Shown here: positions 57,114-64,000 of the stretch, piece by piece
Position numbering within the stretch: position 1 is the first letter of the stretch
Layout: every line of letters starts with the position of its first letter
Source of the DNA: Pseudoalteromonas sp. MSK9-3
GTDB taxonomy: Bacteria > Pseudomonadota > Gammaproteobacteria > Enterobacterales > Alteromonadaceae
Reading direction: 5' to 3'
DNA length: 64,000 nt
Assembly (NCBI RefSeq): GCF_003590335.1
Contig: NZ_MIET01000046.1
Coordinates: forward strand, 124,001-188,000
Made by a program: the position numbers and the translations under genes
Notes under the pieces: generated by a model
What the model saw: the letters and a program-made list of their open reading frames with translations, nothing else
What the model was told of the DNA's origin: nothing
Database searches by the model: none

Positions 57114-58121
57114 TTATAGACGGTCGATAACTGCTTGTGTGAAGTCAGTTGTACCATGGTTACCACCAAGGTCACGCGTAGTACGATCACCGGTTTTAAT
57201 TACTTCAGCAACGGCGCTACGAATTCGCTCCGCTGTGTCACCCATTTGTAAATATTCTAGCATCTGAATTGAAGCTAAAATAACAGATGTTGGGTTTGCT
57301 AAATTTTTACCCGCAATGTCTGGTGCACTTCCGTGAACAGCTTCAAAGATTGCAGCATTTTCGCCAATGTTTGCACCTGGCGCCATGCCAAGTCCACCGA
57401 CTAAACCAGCACATAAATCTGATAAGATATCACCAAAAAGGTTTGTCGTAACAATAACGTCAAATTCTTCAGGCGTCATGACGAGTTTCATACAGGTTGC
57501 ATCAACAATCATTTCTGCTGACTCAATGTCAGGGTAACGCTCGCCAACTTCACGTGCAACTTTTAGGAAAAGGCCAGAAGTTGATTTTAAGATATTGGCT
57601 TTGTGTACAGCGGTTACTTTTTTACGGCCTTCTCTTTGTGCTAGCTCATAAGCGAAAGTTACAATTTTTTCTGCACCTTCTCGCGTGATTTTTGACATTG
57701 CTTCTGCTTCGTTACCATCTTCAGAGACTACTTGACCAAGCCCTGAATACATACCTTGTGTGTTTTCACGTACTGTGATGATATCGATGTCATCATAACG
57801 TGCTTTAGTGCCTTCAAAAGATTTTACCGGGCGCACATTTGCATATAGACCAAACTGTTTACGTAGTGTTACATTGATCGACGTAAAACCTTCGCCAACA
57901 GGCGTGGTGAGTGGGCCTTTTAAGGTGATTTTATTTTTCTCAATGACTTCAAGCGTTTCTTTAGGCAGCAATTCACCTGTTTTTTCAAGAGCTGCAAGGC
58001 CTGCATCTACGAATTCATAGTCAAAGTCACAGCCTGCTGCATTTAGGATCTCAATTGCTGAGTCAATGATGCTTGGGCCGATGCCGTCGCCTTTAATTAC
58101 GGTAATGGTTTGCTTAGCCAT
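57114..58121 (-). CDS. NAD-dependent isocitrate dehydrogenase
   Basis: A 335-residue member of the beta-decarboxylating dehydrogenase family (isocitrate, isopropylmalate, homoisocitrate). The substrate loop TSINVTLRKQFGLYANVRPVKSFEG, with Ser for isocitrate phosphate-like contact, and ITVRENTQGMYSG point to the NAD-type isocitrate dehydrogenase rather than LeuB. HKANILKSTSGLF and VTTNLFGDILSDL hold the catalytic Lys and metal Asp residues. It would make 2-oxoglutarate in the TCA cycle. Neighbouring ilvIH is a separate unit. LeuB or homoisocitrate activity cannot be fully excluded. Confidence 0.85.
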   Translation of the reverse strand: MAKQTITVIKGDGIGPSIIDSAIEILNAAGCDFDYEFVDAGLAALEKTGELLPKETLEVIEKNKITLKGPLTTPVGEGFTSINVTLRKQFGLYANVRPVKSFEGTKARYDDIDIITVRENTQGMYSGLGQVVSEDGNEAEAMSKITREGAEKIVTFAYELAQREGRKKVTAVHKANILKSTSGLFLKVAREVGERYPDIESAEMIVDATCMKLVMTPEEFDVIVTTNLFGDILSDLCAGLVGGLGMAPGANIGENAAIFEAVHGSAPDIAGKNLANPTSVILASIQMLEYLQMGDTAERIRSAVAEVIKTGDRTTRDLGGNHGTTDFTQAVIDRL

Positions 58122-58380
58122 TGTAAGTTTCCTTTATCAAATATGTGTATAAACACTAGCCCAATATTTGAGCTGACATCGTTTAGTGTAGTAAACAAAG
58201 TCGAGGGGAGTGTCTGTTCGCTTGAATTTTAAGGGCGATTTATATCAATTTATACTGAGATATTCCAGTAAGGAATGTGGAAAAGGTATCAATCTTAATT
58301 ATGTTTGCTATGCATGGTATTTATAGGGTAAATAATGGGTCATATTTACTGCACCTTGGTTTCTTTTTAGACAAATAAGG

Positions 58381-60075
58381 TTACTCAATTGTACACAGAG
58401 GCGATTGCTCTAACATGGCTGTCAAAAGTTGCGTGCGACTTTGCCAGTTAAATTCGTCCAATATTGAGTCTAACACTTGGCTTTGCCAAGCGGTTAGTTG
58501 GGACTCACCGGTTAGGATAATGACAGTAATGAGTTTAATTGCAGAAAATAGCTTGGCATCGACGGATAAGCTTTGTTTTTCTGTTAGCTCTGTTTCGGTA
58601 AAAGCATTATGCATTTTTGAAAACCTAAAGTTGTCTTGCACAAACTCATTTAATAATGGACCATCGAGTTGTTCAAACCCAAAAATACAGGCGAGTGAAA
58701 CAGGGGTTTGAGAAAAATCATCTGATGGCGGAGTAACTAGTCTCATGATTTGTGAGTCATGGTTCAGCACAATAAAATAGATGACCGCAGTAAATGGTCC
58801 CAAAAGTGCTTCAAACGATTCAGGTTTACTTTTGCTGAGTAAAACAAAAATTATCTTACTTATTAGGGTGTATTTGCACCAAATATCGGCAGAGAATGGA
58901 TGGGGTTGTTCAGCTAATAAGGTTTCTAACAATACACGTTGACAAAGGAACCCGGCAGTATCCAGCCCAACCATCGTTAAACAATGTCTAAGTGTCGTGG
59001 CTTTTTGGCCCTGCCTATTATATTGGCGAGCGGCGTGACGTAATGCTTGTTCTAATTGAGTAAAAGGGGCTATGGTTTTCTCAATTGCCTTAAACTCTAT
59101 ATATTGTTCTTGGCCCAGTTTACCAACGGCCTCTAAAATCATATCTTTATTATTGTGCTCGCGTTGCGGCAACTCAATGACTTGATCATTAAACCAAATA
59201 CTATATAAAAGTGTTTTGTCTGTTGTAATGATTGGTTTATAAAAAGGAGTGAGTTGTTTAGATGTTTTGACCATTCCGGCAACTTTATTGTCCTTTAATA
59301 TTCCCAGAGTTATAGATTTGTCGGCCTTTGCAAGCACCATTGCATGATTGCTCTTATAATTAACCATAACACCGGTCGGGTAGTGTGCAAATTGCTGTGC
59401 AAGTGCTATCAGGCTCGATTGTGCAAACTGATTGTGGGTATTTACATATAAAGACTTAATCGTTTGGGTAATATTAAAAGTTCTGACTTTAGGGCGCGGG
59501 GTTATCGCTTTTGAAATTCGCTTTGCTAGGCACACTAGCACGGTCGTATTGTCATAAAGGGGGATGTGCTTGACGCCTGTGATCGCAGCGGTGTATTTAT
59601 CAAGGCGAGCTAAAACTCGTTGTAACTGGCCGCTTGGCACTTTCGCACTTTTTAGCATCTTGATTGCGATTTGGTGACGTAGTTTTAATAGTTTTTGTTC
59701 TTGGGCAGTAAGCGGTTTCGCGCTAGCTAAGCGATTGGTTTCATTCGTGCTGCAAATGTGGTCTGATAGGCAAGCTAAGACGAGTTCTTCTGTAAATTGT
59801 GACGAATACCCATTTGCGTGGCACAGAGCACATATCACAATACATTGGTTTACGACGAGGTTGGTGGTGTATCCATGATCCGCAACGTAAAATTGTAAAT
59901 GAGCATGTAGTGCATTGGGTGTATGGTTGTACATTAAAACAAAGCGTTCTGCTAATTGAGTTAATGTGGGGTAAATCGCAGGCCATTTTTCTTTATTATA
60001 ATATAAACGAAGGGCTTGATGAGTGTGGTCAAACAATCGCTTTAGTTGCTTTGGACTGGCCTCAAATTCATACAC
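58381..60075 (-). CDS. Hypothetical protein, likely degenerate HD-GYP domain plus a second helical domain
   Basis: A 564-residue cytosolic protein with no signal or membrane segment. Residues about 70-260 follow the order of an HD-GYP domain: SSQFTEELVLACLSDHI where HD should be, LLKLRHQIAIKML like the LIxxHP helix, PLYDNTTVLVCLAKRISKAITPRP like LARILxVADxYDALTSxRP, and FAHYPTGVMVNYKSNHAMVL like the final YPxGxxVxLSxGxxAxV. But the His-Asp pair, the later His ligands and GYP are missing, so it should not hydrolyse c-di-GMP. The second half is helical (FLCQRVLLETLLAEQPHPF). It shares a start-stop base with the DUF3192 gene. Confidence 0.6.
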   Translation of the reverse strand: MYEFEASPKQLKRLFDHTHQALRLYYNKEKWPAIYPTLTQLAERFVLMYNHTPNALHAHLQFYVADHGYTTNLVVNQCIVICALCHANGYSSQFTEELVLACLSDHICSTNETNRLASAKPLTAQEQKLLKLRHQIAIKMLKSAKVPSGQLQRVLARLDKYTAAITGVKHIPLYDNTTVLVCLAKRISKAITPRPKVRTFNITQTIKSLYVNTHNQFAQSSLIALAQQFAHYPTGVMVNYKSNHAMVLAKADKSITLGILKDNKVAGMVKTSKQLTPFYKPIITTDKTLLYSIWFNDQVIELPQREHNNKDMILEAVGKLGQEQYIEFKAIEKTIAPFTQLEQALRHAARQYNRQGQKATTLRHCLTMVGLDTAGFLCQRVLLETLLAEQPHPFSADIWCKYTLISKIIFVLLSKSKPESFEALLGPFTAVIYFIVLNHDSQIMRLVTPPSDDFSQTPVSLACIFGFEQLDGPLLNEFVQDNFRFSKMHNAFTETELTEKQSLSVDAKLFSAIKLITVIILTGESQLTAWQSQVLDSILDEFNWQSRTQLLTAMLEQSPLCTIE

Positions 60076-60461
60076 TAATTAAACGCCTTATCATATGCTA
60101 CAGAGGCACTAGGACCCCAAAGAGTCAGTTTGCCGTTCTCAAATAATAGACCCGTGCATTCGTCACGAGTGGTAATGCCATCGGACTTAACTAACTGGGT
60201 TCTATAGTAAATAATTTGTACAACGTTATCATCGTCTTTTTTAGCAAAAGTTAAATCTGGACTCCCTAGAGTCTCGAGCACATCATCAATGGTTTTGTCG
60301 TGTCCAATCTCTAATTTAGAAATAAAGCGATTGTTAAACGCTTCTCGGTCTTGCCAAATCATTGCCTGTGGATCGTCTTTATAAAAGTTAATGACTAACA
60401 TAACAATGACAGCATATACTGCTAATCCTAACACAATGTATTGTAGTACTTTTTTTATCAT
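60075..60461 (-). CDS. DUF3192 family membrane-anchored protein
   Basis: A 128-residue protein with one N-terminal membrane helix (about 5-26) and an outer domain of the DUF3192/SmpA-like kind: LEIGHDKTIDDVLETLGSPDLTF, VQIIYYRTQLVKSDGITTRDECTGLLFENGKLTLWG. The GITTRDECT segment is typical of DUF3192. Function is unknown; the fold recalls BamE-like lipoproteins, but no lipobox is seen. It is the first gene of a pair with the downstream 564-residue protein (shared base). Confidence 0.8.
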   Translation of the reverse strand: MIKKVLQYIVLGLAVYAVIVMLVINFYKDDPQAMIWQDREAFNNRFISKLEIGHDKTIDDVLETLGSPDLTFAKKDDDNVVQIIYYRTQLVKSDGITTRDECTGLLFENGKLTLWGPSASVAYDKAFN

Positions 60462-60509
60462 ATAATGCTCATAAACCGATTATCTTGAGTATAGCAAAGC
60501 GTTGCATAT

Positions 60510-61301
60510 TTAAACCATTGCATCTAAAGCAGTTAATCTTATTTGATTTAGGTTGAAGCCTAAATGAATATCTGTACGTAACGAAACGAGATTTTTGCTA
60601 ATAATGTAGTTATCCATACCCTCCGCGATTTTATTACGCAAGGCGGGTTTAAATTGTTCGTGTGCCATAGCCGTGTCAACATTACCATATTCTTTAATTA
60701 GCGCTACGGCAGATTTGTTTCCAACCCCTGCAACACCCGGGATATCGTTGGTTTTATCGCCGGCTAATGCCCAAAGCTCAATAAGTGATGCTTTAGCAAC
60801 ACCAAATCGAGATTCTACCTCTTCATCGGTGACCCATGCTTTTTTAAAATAATCAAAGATACCGATATAGTCACTCATAAAAGGGTAAAACCCTTTGTCT
60901 GTAGAGATAATTGTTGAGGGGATACCGCCAGTCTGTGCTTTACAGGCCAGTGTCGCTATAATGTCATCAGCTTCATCTTGTTCTGGGCGATATGCTGTGA
61001 CACCTAATTCAGAAAATGCTTCACAGATAGTTGTTAAGTTGTCAAAAAGCAAAGAAGGCATCGGTTTTCTTGAATGCTTATACTGTTCAAAGTAGTGATA
61101 ACGCCAGCTTTTATCGCCGTCAAAAACCGCAATCATATGCGTTGGTTTGGTTAACTGGATAATCTTTTGGGTTGCGTGCTTCACCCTTGCTTTACAAGAT
61201 GCGATCATCTGTTGGTCGCTGTGGTGTGAATGCTGCATATCAACAGCAAAAATGCGCCGAATTAAGTTCAGCGCATCGATAAGTACTAAGTTTTTATTCA
61301 T
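60510..61301 (-). CDS. xni: Flap endonuclease-like protein Xni (ExoIX)
   Basis: A 263-residue protein related to the 5'-nuclease domain of DNA polymerase I. It has VLIDALNLIRRIFA, VFDGDKSWRYHYFEQYKHSRKPMP, EQDEADDIIATLA, STDKGFYPFM and LWALAGDKTNDIPGVAGVGNKSAV (helix-hairpin-helix), with the acidic metal-binding residues mostly present. Xni in E. coli is a structure-specific DNA-binding flap enzyme. It overlaps ppnN by 4 bases at its start, so the two form a unit. Confidence 0.92.
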   Translation of the reverse strand: MNKNLVLIDALNLIRRIFAVDMQHSHHSDQQMIASCKARVKHATQKIIQLTKPTHMIAVFDGDKSWRYHYFEQYKHSRKPMPSLLFDNLTTICEAFSELGVTAYRPEQDEADDIIATLACKAQTGGIPSTIISTDKGFYPFMSDYIGIFDYFKKAWVTDEEVESRFGVAKASLIELWALAGDKTNDIPGVAGVGNKSAVALIKEYGNVDTAMAHEQFKPALRNKIAEGMDNYIISKNLVSLRTDIHLGFNLNQIRLTALDAMV

Positions 61302-62641
61302 GCTTTTATTTTATAACACGGGATATATTTACTGCCTGGAAGCTTCATTCTACCTTGTTCTACAAAAGCTTGCAGAAGTTTATCCATGTCCTTCATTAAA
61401 GAGGTGTCACCACTGAGCGTGTATGGTCCACTGTGCTTGATGGCTCTGATCCCCTCATCTTTGACATTACCAGCAACAATTCCTGAAAACGCACGACGTA
61501 AATTAGCTGCCAATAATTGCGTTGGTTGTTCTAAATGTAAGTTAAGTCCAGACATGTTTTCATGAGTCGGCGCAAATGGCATTTGAAATTCATTATCAAT
61601 TTTTAATGTCCAATTGAAATAATATGCGTCACCTTGCTCTTTTCTGTATTGTCTGACATCCGTCATACTCTGTTTGAGTTTGGTCGCGACGAGTGTTGGG
61701 TCGTCTACAATTACTTCGAATTTACTGAGCGCTTCTTTTCCTAGAATGCTTTCTACAAACGTGCATATTTCAGTAAAGTAACTTTCTGACTCTTTTGGGC
61801 CTGTTAAAATGACGGGTAAACATTGCTTTGCATTATCGGGGTGTAACAAAATTCCAAGTAGATAAAGCAGTTCTTCAGCCGTACCTGCCCCACCAGGGAA
61901 TATGATGATCCCATGCGACATCCTAACAAATGCTTCCAAACGTTTTTCAATATCGGGTAAAATAACCAGTTCATTCACGATAGGATTAGGGGGCTCTGCT
62001 GCAATGATACTTGGCTCTGTAAGTCCCAAATAACGATTGCTGGTGATACGCTGTTTAGCATGCCCAATTGTTGCACCTTTCATTGGGCCTTTCATAGCCC
62101 CTGGACCACAGCCCGTACATATATTCATGCCGCGCAAACCAAGCTGATAGCCAACTTCTTTAGTATACTTATACTCGGTTTCATTAATAGAATGTCCGCC
62201 CCAACAAACAATGAGGTTAGGATCAGTATTCACTTGTAAGGCATCTGCGTTGCGCAGCATATCAAACACCATATGGGTGATTTCTCTAGGGACGTGTATT
62301 TGCTCTTGATGCTTTTGGCAAATAAATAAAATGTCTCTTATTACTGAGAAAATATGCTCGTGAATACCTGTAATTATTTCTCCGTCTACGAAGGCTGTGT
62401 CAGGTGGGTTATCAAGCTCTATTTTAATACCTCGCTCTCTTGCGATAAGCCTTATCGCAAAGTCTTGGTACTTGTTGTATATTTCAGAGCTGGAGTCGGT
62501 ATGGCTACCGACGTTGAGTACTGCGAGCGCGCAGTTCCTAAAAAGGCGATAGCGCTCGCTATGTGAAGATTGTTGTAATAAGTCTACTTCAAGTTGAGAT
62601 AACAGATTTAGCACACCCGTTGGGTTTAACTGTATTTGCAT
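61298..62641 (-). CDS. ppnN: Pyrimidine/purine nucleotide 5'-monophosphate nucleosidase
   Basis: A 447-residue enzyme of the LOG-like family close to E. coli PpnN (YgdH), which cuts nucleoside monophosphates to base and ribose-5-phosphate and is stimulated by (p)ppGpp. Family segments: SQLEVDLLQQSSHSERYRLF, CAGP-like CTGCGPGAMKGPMKGA and the PGGAGTAEELLYLLG nucleotide site. I chose ATG 62641 because AAGGAG is 8 bases upstream; the ATG at 62647 is too close to it. It precedes xni with a 4-base overlap. Confidence 0.93.
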   Translation of the reverse strand: MQIQLNPTGVLNLLSQLEVDLLQQSSHSERYRLFRNCALAVLNVGSHTDSSSEIYNKYQDFAIRLIARERGIKIELDNPPDTAFVDGEIITGIHEHIFSVIRDILFICQKHQEQIHVPREITHMVFDMLRNADALQVNTDPNLIVCWGGHSINETEYKYTKEVGYQLGLRGMNICTGCGPGAMKGPMKGATIGHAKQRITSNRYLGLTEPSIIAAEPPNPIVNELVILPDIEKRLEAFVRMSHGIIIFPGGAGTAEELLYLLGILLHPDNAKQCLPVILTGPKESESYFTEICTFVESILGKEALSKFEVIVDDPTLVATKLKQSMTDVRQYRKEQGDAYYFNWTLKIDNEFQMPFAPTHENMSGLNLHLEQPTQLLAANLRRAFSGIVAGNVKDEGIRAIKHSGPYTLSGDTSLMKDMDKLLQAFVEQGRMKLPGSKYIPCYKIKA

Positions 62642-62655
62642 AGGCATTCTCCTTG

Positions 62656-64000
62656 TTATTCACGAAGACAAATACGGTCTCTTCCGCTGTTTTTTGCCTC
62701 GTAAAGTGCGTCATCGGCTCTATCAAAAGCTGATAACGGTGTATCACCTTCTTTAAACTGTGTTGCGCCTAAAGATATGGTGATTTGTACTTGCTTCTCT
62801 TTGAACTTAAACGGTATTGATTTTATTGTAGTACGTACTTTCTCTAGAGGTTGCTTTGCTTGGCCAAGCGGCATTCCTGGCATTAGCAACACAAACTCTT
62901 CACCGCCATAGCGGGCAATGAAATCGGTTTTTCTGATTGATTTTTTTAAAGCTCGGGCAATAACTTGTAACGTTTTATCGCCAGCACTATGACCATACTG
63001 GTCGTTAATAGACTTAAAATGGTCAACATCAATGACCACTAATGTAACATCTGTCTTTTGTAAATCGAAAAGGTGAAACTCTTGATTAAATCGGTCGTCA
63101 AATGCGGCTCGGTTTGGCAGCTTGGTTAACCCGTCGAGTAGGCTTTTAAAGCGTTGCTCTGAGAGCCGCTTTTTATAATTTGTTACTTTGGATTCAAGAA
63201 CATTGATCCTCTCGTTAATCTTTTCAAAGCTAGCAAAAAGCGCCTCTTTATCGGCTCGTTCGAGTTTTTCTCGTTTAACTAAATCACTGCTTAAAATTTT
63301 AAGCTCGCCATCTACTAGTGCTTTTAGCTCTGTCATCGAGGTTGCTTTTTGCGTCTGCTCGTTCAGGCTTTTTATTTTTGTTTCTATTTGTTTATTCAAG
63401 CCATTGAGTTCGTCACTCATTGAGCGAGAGTTTTTAGTTGTATCAATAATAGAGGAATGTAGTTCTTCTAACGTTTGATTTAACGAAACCAAAAAACCTT
63501 GAGCAGATTGACGCTCTCTTGCAATACTTTTTGCAATTATCCTGACAATACCTAGTGCTGATTCTAGCAATACATCAACATTGTCATTGAGGCTTATATT
63601 ATTTTTGATTGCCTTAACTTCATTTGCGACATCTTCGTCGAAAATTAACTCGTTAGCCAAAGCGAGCAACTCAGCGGCAACTTCAGGGTTTTTGTCTGGC
63701 CCTGAGCTTGGTGTATCAGTTAATACCGTTGCCTTGCTTTGTAGTGCTTTATGGTAAATCGTAACAAGTTTGTCGAGTATGGGAATAAACTCATTGGTCG
63801 ATTGTACGTCAAGTTCATGATCTAACAGATGGCGAAGCATTCTTCGTCCATCTTCAGGCAAACCTTTTACGCGCTGTAGCTGTTTTCCTGAGTCAGTAAT
63901 GGATTGAAGTAACTGTCGATGGTTAGCTGAATTGACCGCTTCCTGCTGCTTCAACATGGTGGTCATATTGTCAATCAAGGGAGAGAACTCTTCAAAGTCC
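62656..64000 (-). CDS. GGDEF diguanylate cyclase, N-terminus beyond the window
   Basis: At least 447 residues of a diguanylate cyclase; the frame stays open to the right edge (DFEEFSPLIDNM is coded upstream of a TTG at 63978), so the true start is outside. The N-terminal 280 residues are helical and coiled-coil (EELHSSI, ELNGLNKQIETKIKSLNEQ). The C-terminal GGDEF domain (the last 160 residues) has an intact GGEEF in RYGGEEFVLL and an inhibitory-site RKTD five residues before it, so it should make c-di-GMP with product feedback. No membrane segment is visible. It is 8 bases upstream of ppnN's mRNA start region. Confidence 0.9.
   Translation of the reverse strand, partial: DFEEFSPLIDNMTTMLKQQEAVNSANHRQLLQSITDSGKQLQRVKGLPEDGRRMLRHLLDHELDVQSTNEFIPILDKLVTIYHKALQSKATVLTDTPSSGPDKNPEVAAELLALANELIFDEDVANEVKAIKNNISLNDNVDVLLESALGIVRIIAKSIARERQSAQGFLVSLNQTLEELHSSIIDTTKNSRSMSDELNGLNKQIETKIKSLNEQTQKATSMTELKALVDGELKILSSDLVKREKLERADKEALFASFEKINERINVLESKVTNYKKRLSEQRFKSLLDGLTKLPNRAAFDDRFNQEFHLFDLQKTDVTLVVIDVDHFKSINDQYGHSAGDKTLQVIARALKKSIRKTDFIARYGGEEFVLLMPGMPLGQAKQPLEKVRTTIKSIPFKFKEKQVQITISLGATQFKEGDTPLSAFDRADDALYEAKNSGRDRICLRE

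Overview
The window looks like chromosomal DNA from a marine gammaproteobacterium of the Alteromonadales, most likely Pseudoalteromonas or a close relative. The evidence is the moderately AT-rich sequence, the housekeeping gene types (xni-ppnN, ilvIH, hupB, astCA, rnz), the many c-di-GMP and chemotaxis proteins, and the RpoE/ChrR photo-oxidative cluster. Genus is an inference from gene content and protein style, not from a marker gene. I see no tRNA, rRNA, insertion sequence, prophage or CRISPR array; this is core-like chromosome.

Region by region. 1-1.1 kb: the end of a discoidin-like (F5/8 type C) protein, then the zinc-free ribosomal protein pair rpmE2-rpmJ2 on the minus strand behind a good candidate Zur operator. 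1.2-9.3 kb: two hypothetical genes, a DHDPS (dapA) that reads like the plant enzyme, the RNA helicase rhlE, a NYN-domain protein, a Cache chemoreceptor, a DsbB-like protein and zapE. 9.8-15.4 kb: a glutathione S-transferase, an AbgT-family transporter, two small genes, RNase Z and a DUF2252 protein whose 3' end overlaps RNase Z. 16-19.8 kb: arginine catabolism (astC, astA, a DUF1338 protein) with a divergent Lrp/AsnC regulator, followed by a GGDEF-EAL protein.

22.1-34.1 kb: a seven-gene, one-direction glycogen operon (CBM48 protein, malQ, glgB, glgX, glgP, glgC, glgA) closed by a strong terminator. GlgC makes ADP-glucose, GlgA and GlgB build and branch glycogen, and GlgP, GlgX and MalQ take it apart. 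34.3-38.7 kb: an EAL-HDOD signalling protein, a DUF418 membrane protein, an orphan periplasmic binding protein and rluF. 39.2-44.7 kb: an RND efflux pair with a divergent LysR regulator, whose 3' end overlaps a catalytically dead alkyltransferase-like (ATL) gene.

44.7-53.9 kb: a LON-substrate-domain gene, then an ECF sigma factor, its ChrR zinc anti-sigma factor and eight co-directional genes (DUF523-DUF1722, photolyase, SnoaL-like, SDR, FAD oxidoreductase, DUF1365, cyclopropane-fatty-acid synthase family, DUF2878). This is the singlet-oxygen/photo-oxidative stress layout. Two near-identical promoter-like motifs with the same spacing precede the LON gene and the sigma gene. 54-58.1 kb: hupB, then ilvIH on the minus strand behind what reads as a complete leader-peptide attenuator (a short ORF with alternating Val/Leu codons plus mutually exclusive hairpins), and an NAD-type isocitrate dehydrogenase gene. 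58.4-64 kb: a protein that looks like a degenerate HD-GYP, a DUF3192 protein, xni, ppnN and a diguanylate cyclase that runs off the right edge.

Most notable: the ilvIH attenuator, the paired ECF promoter motifs that place a LON-domain gene in the ChrR regulon, the plant-type DapA, the Zur-controlled ribosomal paralogues and the degenerate HD-GYP protein.
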